Assembly (NCBI RefSeq): GCF_020991455.1
Contig: NZ_JAJMOX010000008.1
Coordinates: forward strand, 62,001-126,000
Reading direction: 5' to 3'
Length of the DNA: 64,000 nucleotides
DNA from: Flavobacterium sp. JAS
GTDB lineage: Bacteria > Bacteroidota > Bacteroidia > Flavobacteriales > Flavobacteriaceae
A model generated the notes under the pieces. It saw only the letters and a program-made list of their open reading frames with translations. It was not told the origin of the DNA and ran no database searches. Shown here in pieces: positions 35,051-42,800 of the stretch (within the stretch, counting starts at the first letter, position 1; the number at the start of each line of letters is the position of its first letter). The position numbers and the translations under genes were made by a program.

Positions 35051-35491
35051 ATGAAAAAATTATTTATCGCAGCTTTGTTATTCATCGGAGTAGCAAGTTT
35101 TGCACAAGAAGCGGATCAAAAGCCAACTCACGAACAAAGAGAAAAATTAACTCCGGAACAACGCAATGACAAACAATTAAAAAAACTTACTTCTGAATTA
35201 AATTTAGATGCCAATCAACAAGCGCAAGTAAAACAACTTCTAACTGACAGAAGTGCTAAAGCAGAAAAATTCAGAGAAGCCCGTAAAGCAAAAAAAGACA
35301 GCGATGTAAAACCTACTGCAGCTGAAAGAGAAGCTTTCAAAAAAGAAGTAATGACTGAAAGAGATGCAAATGATGCTAAAATGAAATCTATCTTAAATAC
35401 AGACCAATACACTAAATGGAAAGCAATTCAAGAAGAAAACAAAGACAAAGCAAAAGAAAAAATGAACGAATATAAAAAAGAGAATAACTAA
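35051..35491 (+). CDS. Exported, highly charged helical protein (Spy/CpxP-like)
   Basis: A 146-residue protein with a signal peptide (about 1-18, ending ASFAQ). The mature part is nearly all charged helix (K, E, D, Q, A), with the repeated pattern LTPEQRNDKQLKKLTSELNLDANQQAQVKQLL and MKSILNTDQYTKWKAIQEEN. The L-T-x-x-Q/LDANQQ ... L-T-x-x-Q-x-x-K-W pattern is that of periplasmic LTxxQ proteins such as Spy and CpxP, which act as chaperones or stress sensors. Flavobacteria have many such proteins. A TAAATTTG -7 element is at 34957-34964. It shares a bidirectional terminator with hemL. Confidence 0.72.
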   Translation: MKKLFIAALLFIGVASFAQEADQKPTHEQREKLTPEQRNDKQLKKLTSELNLDANQQAQVKQLLTDRSAKAEKFREARKAKKDSDVKPTAAEREAFKKEVMTERDANDAKMKSILNTDQYTKWKAIQEENKDKAKEKMNEYKKENN

Positions 35492-35502
35492 TTCATTTTA
35501 TA

Positions 35503-35534
35503 AAAAAAGAGGCTCAAATTTGAGCCTCTTTTTT
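35503..35534. terminator. Bidirectional terminator between the LTxxQ-like gene and hemL
   Basis: AAAAGAGGCTCAAA pairs perfectly with TTTGAGCCTCTTTT, with A and T runs on both sides, six bases from the hemL stop. Confidence 0.88.
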
Positions 35535-35539
35535 GTTTT

Positions 35540-36826
35540 TTAGAATGTTTTTGAAACCTTATCAATTGCATTAATTGTAAAGTCTAAATCTTCATACGTT
35601 AATGCATCTGTAATAAACCAGGTTTCATACGCAGATGGCGCAATATAAACGCCTTCGTTTAATAAACCGTGGAAGAATTTCTTAAACGTTTCGTTATCTC
35701 CTTTTGCAGCCGTTTGAAAATCAACAACCGGATTTGCATCAAAGTGAACAGAAATCATTGAACCTACTCTATTGATGGTAAAAACAACATTATTTGCTTT
35801 TAAAACTCTATCGATCCCTGCTTCTAAATAAGCTGTTTTTTCGTCTAAACGATCAAAAATTGCACGATCATTATCTAATGATTGTAACATTGCTAATCCT
35901 GCAGCCATTGCCAATGGATTCCCAGACAATGTTCCTGCCTGATAAACTGGCCCAAGTGGTGCAAGATAATTCATGATTTCGGCACGTGCAGCAAAAGCTC
36001 CAACTGGCAAACCTCCACCAATTACTTTTCCGAAAGTAACGATATCAGCATTGATATTGAACAATTCCTGAACTCCACCGCGAGCCAAACGGAAACCTGT
36101 CATTACCTCATCAAAAATTAGCAAAATTCCGTTTGCGGTACATAAATCTCTTAAACCTTGCAAGAAACCTTTTTGAGGCGGAATACATCCCATATTTCCG
36201 GCAACCGGTTCTATAATTATAGCGGCAATTTCGTTTTTATTAGCTTCGATTAAAGTTTTTACATTCTCTAAATCATTGTATTTTGCCAACAAAGTATCTT
36301 TTGCAGTCCCTTCTGTAACTCCCGGGCTATTTGGAGATCCAAAAGTTACGGCTCCACTTCCGGCCTGAATCAAAAATGAATCCGAATGTCCGTGGTAACA
36401 ACCTGCAAATTTGATTATTTTATCTCTTTTTGTAAATCCACGAGCCAAACGAATTGCACTCATACAAGCTTCTGTACCTGAATTTACAAATCTGATTTTA
36501 TCAATATTCGGAACCATAGAAACCGCCAAAGCTGCAATTTCAGTTTCTAATTCTGTTGGCATTCCAAATGAAGTTCCCAATTTTGCTTTTTCAATCACAG
36601 CATCCACAACTGGCTGATATGCATGACCCAAAACCATTGGTCCCCAAGAATTGATATAATCTATTAATTTATTTCCGTCTTCATCATACAAATAAGCACC
36701 TTTGGCACTTTTTACAAAAATAGGAGTTCCGCCAACCGCTTTAAACGCTCTAACTGGTGAATTTACTCCTCCCGGAATTACTTTTTCTGCTTCAGCAAAA
36801 AGCTGACTACTTCTTTTATATATCAT
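35540..36826 (-). CDS. hemL: Glutamate-1-semialdehyde 2,1-aminomutase
   Basis: A 428-residue PLP enzyme that converts glutamate-1-semialdehyde to 5-aminolevulinate, the C5-pathway entry to haem. The start [19 protein letters not shown] is the family signature. The Schiff-base lysine is K267 ([18 protein letters not shown]), with D239 ([12 protein letters not shown]) contacting the pyridine nitrogen. Length is the family norm. It is the last gene of a minus-strand run (39281-35540) of cell-wall and metabolic genes and is separated from the 83-residue membrane protein by 39 bases. Confidence 0.97.
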   Translation of the reverse strand: MIYKRSSQLFAEAEKVIPGGVNSPVRAFKAVGGTPIFVKSAKGAYLYDEDGNKLIDYINSWGPMVLGHAYQPVVDAVIEKAKLGTSFGMPTELETEIAALAVSMVPNIDKIRFVNSGTEACMSAIRLARGFTKRDKIIKFAGCYHGHSDSFLIQAGSGAVTFGSPNSPGVTEGTAKDTLLAKYNDLENVKTLIEANKNEIAAIIIEPVAGNMGCIPPQKGFLQGLRDLCTANGILLIFDEVMTGFRLARGGVQELFNINADIVTFGKVIGGGLPVGAFAARAEIMNYLAPLGPVYQAGTLSGNPLAMAAGLAMLQSLDNDRAIFDRLDEKTAYLEAGIDRVLKANNVVFTINRVGSMISVHFDANPVVDFQTAAKGDNETFKKFFHGLLNEGVYIAPSAYETWFITDALTYEDLDFTINAIDKVSKTF

Positions 36827-36865
36827 TATTTATTTTAGATTTTTGAGTTCAGATTTTCGATCTAA

Positions 36866-37117
36866 TTAAAAAATTATACGTTGATCTAATATAAACTCAT
36901 TAAAATATTTTTGTTCTATTTGTTCTTCTTCACTAAGTTCTCCAAGTTTTTTATCAGACATGCCAATAGGAGAATAAAATAACCATTTCCATGTTGGGCG
37001 ATGTTTTATAAAAAAATGCCTTTCGGCAAATTCATCATGAACATAAACTCCACAAAAAACTCTAATACTTAAAACTACTGCAAAAGCAAAAACTCCCCAC
37101 AAAATTCTCTTCTTCAT
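36866..37117 (-). CDS. Small hypothetical membrane-anchored protein
   Basis: An 83-residue protein: a membrane segment or uncleaved signal at about 5-25 (ILWGVFAFAVVLSIRVFCGVYV), then an aromatic-rich part (ERHFFIKHRPTWKWLFYSPIGM) and an acidic helix (KKLGELSEEEQIEQKYFNEFILDQR). I do not recognise a family. It lies in a minus-strand run between the GH73-LysM gene and hemL, with 42- and 39-base gaps, so it is likely cotranscribed. The start at 37117 is the only reasonable one. Confidence 0.6.
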   Translation of the reverse strand: MKKRILWGVFAFAVVLSIRVFCGVYVHDEFAERHFFIKHRPTWKWLFYSPIGMSDKKLGELSEEEQIEQKYFNEFILDQRIIF

Positions 37118-37159
37118 AAATCACTCAAAACTTATAATCCACAATTCATAACCAAAAAA

Positions 37160-38047
37160 CTACTGAACTTTCAACTTCTGCCCGATAGAAAGCGCATTAT
37201 CTGAAAGATTATTTTTCTGTTTTAAATCGTCAACCATTAAATTGAATTTTTTTGAAATCGAATATAAGGTATCTCCTTTTTGAACTTCGTATAAATTTGG
37301 ATCGTTTGGGTTTATGTTTGTATTAGAAGTTGGTGCACTTTTAACCGCAACAGATTTCTCAAAAGGCTTGTAGTTTCTGCCTGTAACCTGACAATCGTAT
37401 TGATGCAGATTATAACGCTCGATATAACTTATTAATTTGTCCGGATAATTAGGATCTGTTGCGTAACCACAAGCCCTTAATCCTTTTGCCCAGGCTTTAT
37501 AATCGTCTTTTTCATAAGTGAATAAACTTGCATATCTCTTTTTTCCAACCAAAAACAAGGCGTGATCTCTATAAGATTCTGAAGCTTCTGGATATTTTCT
37601 AAAACATTCCTGTGCTGAATCATCATCATGACGAACACTTTCGCCAAGCCAATCATTATGACATTTTATCCCAAAATGATTATTTGCATCTAAGGCCAAA
37701 TCTCCTTTTCCGGCTCCGGATTCCAGAATTCCCTGCGCCAGAATAATACTTGCAGGAATACCATATTTCGTCATATTCCCCATTGCAATATCTTTAAATT
37801 GCAATATATAATTGTTAACTAAATCGCTGGTTACAACTGTTTTTGAAGTAGACTGAATAACCTCAGTTGTATTATTTGTAGAAGGGTAATTTTTGCCAAT
37901 TGGCTTAGAATAAGTTGGCTTTTTGGTCGTTGCCACTCTTGGCCTCTGTACTGCTGCTGCTTTCTTAGTCGTCGCAATAGTAGGCTTACTAGAGGAACAA
38001 CTTACTAAAGTTGCCAGAATTAAGAATGTTATTATTTTTTTAACCAT
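37160..38047 (-). CDS. Peptidoglycan glucosaminidase lipoprotein (GH73) with C-terminal LysM
   Basis: A 295-residue lipoprotein: signal ITFLILATLVSC with lipobox LVSC at 14-17, a T/K/P-rich tether to about residue 75, then a GH73-type domain at about 80-225. The catalytic glutamate is E109 in AQGILESGAGKG, followed by NNHFGIKCHNDW and KYPEASESYRDHALFL. A LysM domain at about 251-295 (YEVQKGDTLYSISKKFNLMVDDLKQKN) binds glycan. It should cleave peptidoglycan at GlcNAc in the periplasm and act in wall turnover or division. The start overlaps the upstream ACC-deaminase-like stop by 8 bases, which points to coupled translation. Confidence 0.93.
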   Translation of the reverse strand: MVKKIITFLILATLVSCSSSKPTIATTKKAAAVQRPRVATTKKPTYSKPIGKNYPSTNNTTEVIQSTSKTVVTSDLVNNYILQFKDIAMGNMTKYGIPASIILAQGILESGAGKGDLALDANNHFGIKCHNDWLGESVRHDDDSAQECFRKYPEASESYRDHALFLVGKKRYASLFTYEKDDYKAWAKGLRACGYATDPNYPDKLISYIERYNLHQYDCQVTGRNYKPFEKSVAVKSAPTSNTNINPNDPNLYEVQKGDTLYSISKKFNLMVDDLKQKNNLSDNALSIGQKLKVQ

Positions 38048-38936
38048 TGCATTTGAGTATTGGTAATTTTTTCTGCTTCAATTTTATATTCATTCCCTCA
38101 ATTCCTTGTAATCCGCCGGTATGAATGAGTAAAATTTTTGAATTTGCAGGAAAATAGTTTTTATGTATTAAGTCTATAACGCCAAAAACCATCTTTCCCG
38201 TATAAATTGGATCTAAAGGCACCTTATTTTCTTCAAAAAAAGCATTGATAAATTCAATTAATTCTAAATTTATCTTCCCATAACCTCCAAAATGATAGTC
38301 AGAAATTAAATTCCAGTTATCTTTTTTTGCAAAAATACGAATTTCATCGGTTAAAAAGTCACCTTTTAACGCCGGAAATCCTAAAATTTTCTGATGTGGC
38401 AATGCACTATTGATCAATCCCGATATGGTTCCGCCCGTTCCTACCGCGCAGCAAACGTAATTAAAAACAGCATCTTCCGCTGTCAAAATCTCTTCACAGC
38501 CTTTTACCGCCAATTCATTTGTACCGCCTTCTGGCACTAAATAAAAATCGCCAAATTTCTCTTTTAACTTTTCTACAAAGGAATTTTCGCTTTTATGTCG
38601 GTAATCTTCTCTGGAAACAAACTCAAATTCCATTCCGTTTTCCTGAGCAAATTTCAAGGTTGGATTTTCTTCAATTTTATCAGAAAGTTCGTCACCACGA
38701 ATAATTCCAATAGTTTTAAAACCTTGTTCTTTTCCCGCAAAAGCAACCGCCGCAATATGATTCGAAAAAGCACCGCCAAATGTTAATAAAGTAGTTTTAT
38801 TTTCGGCTTTCGCCTGAAGTAAATTGTATTTGAGTTTTCTAAATTTATTTCCTGAAACAAAAGGATGAATCAAGTCTTCTCTTTTAATAGTCAGAGAAAT
38901 ATCGTTCTGGAAAGTGATATGAATTTCCTGGTTCAA
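38040..38936 (-). CDS. PLP-dependent ACC deaminase / D-cysteine desulfhydrase family enzyme
   Basis: A 298-residue fold-type II PLP enzyme. The start carries IKREDLIHPFVSGNKFRKLKYNL, where the lysine of GNKxRKL forms the Schiff base. TFGGAFSNHIAAVAFAG and AVGTGGTISGLIN are the phosphate-binding loops. Near the C-terminus is LLIHTGGLQGIEGM, the usual HTGG-G end. Members deaminate 1-aminocyclopropane-1-carboxylate or release sulfide and pyruvate from D-cysteine. The two cannot be told apart here; in bacteria without plant hosts D-cysteine desulfhydrase is the more likely role. It lies between a small membrane protein (3-base gap) and GH73-LysM. Confidence 0.85.
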   Translation of the reverse strand: MNQEIHITFQNDISLTIKREDLIHPFVSGNKFRKLKYNLLQAKAENKTTLLTFGGAFSNHIAAVAFAGKEQGFKTIGIIRGDELSDKIEENPTLKFAQENGMEFEFVSREDYRHKSENSFVEKLKEKFGDFYLVPEGGTNELAVKGCEEILTAEDAVFNYVCCAVGTGGTISGLINSALPHQKILGFPALKGDFLTDEIRIFAKKDNWNLISDYHFGGYGKINLELIEFINAFFEENKVPLDPIYTGKMVFGVIDLIHKNYFPANSKILLIHTGGLQGIEGMNIKLKQKKLPILKCNG

Positions 38937-38939
38937 AAT

Positions 38940-39281
38940 CTATTTTTCTTTTAAAGTTAAGTAATTCAAAAAACAAAAAAAAGATCGGTTTTTCAAATAA
39001 TCAGAATCTGCTTCATTCGTATACGCTTCTCTTTCAAAGCTTATATTTCGGTACGCCAAATCCTTATTTTTATATTGTATCAGCCTAATTATATATTCTA
39101 AAACATAAAAGATATAAAAAGGAAGAACCAGCAATTCTAATTGTTGTCGGAGATGGATTTTTTCGTGATTGACAAAAACGGGATTTTCTTTGTCCTGATT
39201 GTATTTTAAAAACACAAACGGAAAGACAGCCATTCCTCGATATCCTTTCGGAATTAAATATTTAGCAACAATCAGAAACAT
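38940..39281 (-). CDS. Small membrane protein with an HExxH motif
   Basis: A 113-residue protein. Near residue 38-45 it has VNHEKIHLRQQLELL (HExxH), then a hydrophobic span at about 50-68 (LPFYIFYVLEYIIRLI), then ISFEREAYTNEADSDYL. HExxH followed after a helix by a conserved E in FEREAY is the pattern of gluzincin-like zinc peptidases, so this could be a minimal membrane metalloprotease, with zinc held by both H and the later E. Catalysis is not shown and the protein is very short. It is the first gene of the ACC-deaminase-like/GH73/hemL run, three bases before the next start. The family seems widespread in Flavobacteria. Confidence 0.68.
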   Translation of the reverse strand: MFLIVAKYLIPKGYRGMAVFPFVFLKYNQDKENPVFVNHEKIHLRQQLELLVLPFYIFYVLEYIIRLIQYKNKDLAYRNISFEREAYTNEADSDYLKNRSFFCFLNYLTLKEK

Positions 39282-39393
39282 TAGCTGTAAAATTTATAAA
39301 TTTGTAGATAAAATTTGTTCGATTTCACTAAAATCACAATCAACACCATGATTTTGACTTTAATAAAAAAGAACGGGAACCCTAAACAGATTT

Positions 39394-39579
39394 ATGGAAG
39401 AGCAAAGTAATGAAAATAAACTAATCGAAGGCGAAGATTTTTACTATACGCCCGAAGGTTATAAATGCTTTACCGAAAAACACCACCTAAAACGCGGTTA
39501 TTGCTGCAAAAGTGGTTGCCGTCATTGTCCGTATGGATTTGATAAAAGAACAGGTGAAATAAGAAAGAAAACTAATTAG
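39394..39579 (+). CDS. DUF5522 small cysteine-rich protein
   Basis: A 61-residue protein with GEDFYYTPEGYKCFTEKHHLKRGYCCKSGCRHCPYGF. The KRGYCCKSGCRHCPYGF end, with four clustered cysteines (C-C-x3-C-x2-C), is the conserved motif of DUF5522. This family is common in Bacteroidetes and some Proteobacteria. The cysteine set could hold zinc or an iron-sulfur centre, which is an inference. It is transcribed away from the HExxH gene; a TAAATTTG element lies at 39297-39304. Confidence 0.85.
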   Translation: MEEQSNENKLIEGEDFYYTPEGYKCFTEKHHLKRGYCCKSGCRHCPYGFDKRTGEIRKKTN

Positions 39580-39962
39580 AAAATGTGGCAATGTGACAAT
39601 GTGCCAATTAGATAATTTTGTCATCCTGAGCGAAGTCGAAGGATAAATCTAAAATCAACAATCTAAAATTATATATGGATATTCTCTTGCGAAAATTTAG
39701 GATTACGATCCACAAATCCTATCACAGGTCGGATATTCGTTATCCCTAGTTTAATTAGAAAATGTGCCAATTTGAAAATGAGATAATTTAAATAAATTCC
39801 AAATTTTAAATTCCAAATTCCAATTGCATCAATTAACCGTCGGTCACATTTGAGCCCCTGCAGGGCGACATAATCTAAAAAACAAAAAATTAATCTGTTG
39901 TTAATCTGGCTAAATTATCTTAGCCACTTAGAATCTTAGCAACTAAGCACCTTTTCAAAAAA
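39580..39962. repeat. 383-base intergenic region made of dispersed repeats (copy Q2)
   Basis: AATGTGCCAATTAGATAATTTTG (in 39605-39625), TCATCCTGAGCGAAGTCGAA and GGATAAATCTAAAATC recur in reverse orientation at 8127-8222. AATGTGCCAATTTG recurs again within the gap at about 39761, and ATCTTAGCCACTTAGAATCTTAG fills the end. No coding potential, and no clear promoter for hutU was found. Confidence 0.7.
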
Positions 39963-41939
39963 ATGACTTTCAAAGAAGAAATACAACAAGGAATTCCAAG
40001 CATATTACCACCAAAAAAAGAATACGATTTAGCGATTAATCATGCGCCAAAACGAAAAGAAATCCTTTCGGTAGAAGAAAAAAAACTAGCTTTAAAAAAT
40101 GCTTTACGTTATTTTGATGCCAAACATCACGCAGAATTAATTGTCGAATTCTCTGAAGAATTAGAAAAATACGGACGTATATATATGTATCGCCTTCGTC
40201 CGGATTACAGAATGTACGCAAGACCAATCGACGAATATCCGGGGAAATCATTGCAGGCAAAAGCGATTATGCACATGATTCAGAACAATCTGGATTATGC
40301 TGTTGCGCAACATCCGCATGAATTAATTACTTACGGCGGTAACGGAGCTGTTTTCCAAAATTGGGCGCAATATTTATTGACAATGCAATATTTGTCTGAA
40401 ATGACAGATGAGCAAACGTTGACGATGTATTCAGGACATCCAATGGGGTTATTCCCTTCGCATGCTGAAGCTCCAAGAGTTGTCGTTACAAACGGAATGG
40501 TAATCCCAAATTATTCCAAACCGGACGATTGGGAAAAAATGAATGCCTTGGGCGTTTCGCAATACGGACAAATGACGGCAGGAAGTTATATGTACATTGG
40601 ACCACAAGGAATTGTACACGGAACGACGATTACGGTTTTGAACGGTTTTAGAAAAATTAAACTTAATCCGGAAGGAAACTTATTTGTGACTTCTGGATTA
40701 GGCGGAATGTCCGGTGCACAACCAAAAGCAGGAAATATTGCAGGTTGTATCACGGTCTGCGCCGAAGTAAATCCTAAAATCACTAAAATTCGCCATGAGC
40801 AAGGATGGATTAATGAAATCGTAACCTCAACAGAAGAATTGGTAAAAAGAGTCAATTCGGCGAAAGCCAATAAAGAAGTGGTTTCGATTGCTTATTTAGG
40901 AAATGTCGTTGATGTATGGGAATGTTTCGATAAAGAAAACATCAAAATTGATTTAGGTTCTGATCAGACTTCGCTTCATAATCCGTGGGCTGGAGGTTAT
41001 TATCCTGTTGGAATTTCGTTTGAAGAAGCGAACGAAATGATGGCAAACAATCCTGAATTATTCAAAGAAAAAGTTCAGGAATCTTTACGCAGACAAGCCA
41101 AAGCGATTAACAAACATACCGCAAAAGGGACTTACTTTTTTGATTACGGAAATGCATTTTTATTAGAAGCTTCCCGCGCTGGTGCAGATGTAATGGCAGA
41201 AAACAATATCGATTTTAAATATCCGAGTTACGTTCAGGATATTATGGGACCAATGTGTTTTGATTACGGTTTTGGTCCTTTTAGATGGGTTTGTACTTCT
41301 GGAAAACCGGAAGATTTACAAAAAACCGACAACATTGCAAGTCAGGTTTTAGAAGAAATGGCAAAAACGGCTCCAAATGAAATTCAGCAGCAAATGCAGG
41401 ATAACATTAAATGGATTAAAGGCGCTCAGGAAAATAAATTGGTTGTGGGTTCTCAAGCCAGAATTTTATACGCTGACGCTGAAGGCCGAATTAAAATTGC
41501 AGAAGCTTTTAACCAGGCGATTGCAAAAGGCGAAATTGGAACTGTTGTTTTAGGACGCGATCATCACGACGTTTCCGGAACGGATTCTCCTTACAGAGAG
41601 ACTTCTAATATCTATGATGGATCTCGTTTTACGGCCGATATGGCGATTCAAAACGTGATTGGAGACAGCTTTAGAGGCGCAACATGGGTTTCAATTCATA
41701 ATGGCGGCGGAGTTGGCTGGGGAGAGGTTATAAATGGCGGATTTGGTATGGTTCTTGATGGTTCTAAGGAGGCTTCAAAACGCTTAGCATCAATGCTTTT
41801 TTGGGATGTTAACAACGGAATTTCAAGAAGAAGCTGGGCTCGAAACGATGAAGCTATTTTTGCCATAAAAAGAGCTATGGAAGTTCAGCCTTTATTAAAA
41901 GTGACTTTGCCAAATATCGTAGATGAAAATCTATTCTAG
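39963..41939 (+). CDS. hutU: Urocanate hydratase
   Basis: A 658-residue enzyme that hydrates urocanate to imidazolonepropionate, using tightly bound NAD, in histidine breakdown. Family blocks include PHELITYGGNGAVFQNWAQY, LYSGHPMGLFPSH, PQGIVHGTT, GLGGMSGAQPKAG and DQTSLHNPWAGGY. FRWVCTSG follows, and HNGGGVGWGEVINGGFGM lies near the end. It is about 100 residues longer than the common bacterial form (about 550), a long form known from Bacteroidetes. No hutH, hutI or hutG gene is adjacent, so the rest of the pathway must be elsewhere. Confidence 0.94.
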   Translation: MTFKEEIQQGIPSILPPKKEYDLAINHAPKRKEILSVEEKKLALKNALRYFDAKHHAELIVEFSEELEKYGRIYMYRLRPDYRMYARPIDEYPGKSLQAKAIMHMIQNNLDYAVAQHPHELITYGGNGAVFQNWAQYLLTMQYLSEMTDEQTLTMYSGHPMGLFPSHAEAPRVVVTNGMVIPNYSKPDDWEKMNALGVSQYGQMTAGSYMYIGPQGIVHGTTITVLNGFRKIKLNPEGNLFVTSGLGGMSGAQPKAGNIAGCITVCAEVNPKITKIRHEQGWINEIVTSTEELVKRVNSAKANKEVVSIAYLGNVVDVWECFDKENIKIDLGSDQTSLHNPWAGGYYPVGISFEEANEMMANNPELFKEKVQESLRRQAKAINKHTAKGTYFFDYGNAFLLEASRAGADVMAENNIDFKYPSYVQDIMGPMCFDYGFGPFRWVCTSGKPEDLQKTDNIASQVLEEMAKTAPNEIQQQMQDNIKWIKGAQENKLVVGSQARILYADAEGRIKIAEAFNQAIAKGEIGTVVLGRDHHDVSGTDSPYRETSNIYDGSRFTADMAIQNVIGDSFRGATWVSIHNGGGVGWGEVINGGFGMVLDGSKEASKRLASMLFWDVNNGISRRSWARNDEAIFAIKRAMEVQPLLKVTLPNIVDENLF

Positions 41940-41988
41940 ACAAAGATTCGTATTTAATTTAAAATGAGAACATTAAATTTTTAAATAT

Positions 41989-42525
41989 ATGAAAACATTC
42001 AAATTAGTACCCGTTTTTTTGCTCTTAATACTAGCTTCATGCAGTACAGTTAGTGTTTATTCTGATTATGATAAAAACGTAGATTTTGCGCCTTATAAAA
42101 CTTATGCTTTTTTTAAGCCCGGAATTGATAAGGTTGAAATTTCTGATTTGGATAAAAGACGTATTCTACGTGCCATTGATGATCAAATGCAAGCCAAAGG
42201 TTTTACAAAAAGTGAAAATCCTGATTTGTTAATTAACATTTTTACCAAATCAAGAGAACAAGTTGATGTAAACCAATTTAGCGCCGGATGGGGCTACGGT
42301 TGGGGCTGGGGATGGAATCCATACATGATGTACGGAAACCAGACAACTGTTACAACTTCTACAGAAGGAACTTTATTTATCGATTTTATAGATGCCAAAA
42401 AGAAAGAAATGATCTGGCAAGGTGAAGGTATTGGTACTTTGACCAAAAACGTGGATAAAAAAGATGAAAAAGTTGCTGAATTTGTAACTAAAATTTTAGC
42501 TCAATATCCTCCGGTTAAAAAATAA
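41989..42525 (+). CDS. DUF4136 domain-containing lipoprotein
   Basis: A 178-residue lipoprotein: MKTFKLVPVFLLLILASC with lipobox LASC at 15-18, then VYSDYDKNVDFAPYKTYAFFKPG, the DUF4136 start. The domain has LDKRRILRAIDDQMQAKGF and KSENPDLLINIFTKSREQV. A G/W-rich loop (FSAGWGYGWGWGWNPYMM) follows, then EGTLFIDFIDAKKKEMIWQGEG. DUF4136 lipoproteins are common in outer membranes and of unknown role. It follows hutU by 49 bases and lies upstream of the isoleucine leader, whose promoter overlaps its stop region. Confidence 0.88.
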   Translation: MKTFKLVPVFLLLILASCSTVSVYSDYDKNVDFAPYKTYAFFKPGIDKVEISDLDKRRILRAIDDQMQAKGFTKSENPDLLINIFTKSREQVDVNQFSAGWGYGWGWGWNPYMMYGNQTTVTTSTEGTLFIDFIDAKKKEMIWQGEGIGTLTKNVDKKDEKVAEFVTKILAQYPPVKK

Positions 42526-42529
42526 TTAA

Positions 42530-42537
42530 TACATTTG
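42530..42537 (+). promoter_or_regulatory. -7 promoter element of the ilvA leader
   Basis: TACATTTG matches TAnnTTTG exactly, five bases after the DUF4136 stop and 18 bases before the leader ATG. No TTG sits at the expected -33 distance. The predicted start near 42543-42546 gives a leader of about 255 bases before ilvA. Confidence 0.65.
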
Positions 42538-42554
42538 CGATTCAATTATCTGAA

Positions 42555-42611
42555 ATGAAAAACTTAAATATCATTATTATCTCTATTACTATTATTGCAA
42601 TTCAGCAATAA
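42555..42611 (+). CDS. Isoleucine-rich leader peptide (attenuation), upstream of ilvA
   Basis: An 18-codon open frame from ATG at 42555 to TAA at 42609-42611: M-K-N-L-N, then four isoleucines, S-I-T-I-I-A-I-Q-Q. Eight of 18 codons are Ile (ATC or ATT), far above chance. A short promoter-proximal peptide loaded with Ile codons, followed by a terminator and then threonine ammonia-lyase (first enzyme of isoleucine synthesis), is the layout of classical translation-coupled attenuation. When charged tRNA-Ile is low a ribosome would stall here and prevent terminator folding. No Shine-Dalgarno is visible. It was not predicted as a gene by length, and I call it from composition and context. Confidence 0.82.
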   Translation: MKNLNIIIISITIIAIQQ

Positions 42612-42653
42612 TGGCGAGGTATTATATAAATAAGTAAACAAAATACAATTTAT

Positions 42654-42681
42654 AAAACCTCCCAAATCGGGAGGTTTTTTT
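42654..42681 (+). terminator. Attenuator terminator of the ilvA leader
   Basis: CCTCCC (42658-42663) pairs with GGGAGG (42669-42674) around a five-base loop, extended by AAAA/TTTT to 10 bp and followed by T7. A segment GAGGT (42616-42620) just after the leader stop could pair with ACCTC (42657-42661) as an antiterminator, which would break the terminator stem. Confidence 0.82.
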
Positions 42682-42702
42682 ATTTAATGAAATTTTAAAA
42701 TA

Positions 42703-42785
42703 GCCACGAATTACACAAATTAGCACGAATTAATATTTTAGCGTCAAGCAAATAAAAATTAGAGAAAATTTGTGCAATTCGTGGC
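42703..42785. repeat. Palindromic repeat between attenuator and ilvA (GCCACGAATT type)
   Basis: GCCACGAATTACACAAATT (42703-42721) pairs with AATTTGTGCAATTCGTGGC (42767-42785), an 18/19 match. A related palindrome lies at 50826-50951. The element is inserted between the attenuator and the ilvA start. Confidence 0.78.
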
Positions 42786-42800
42786 AAAAAAACAAACACA

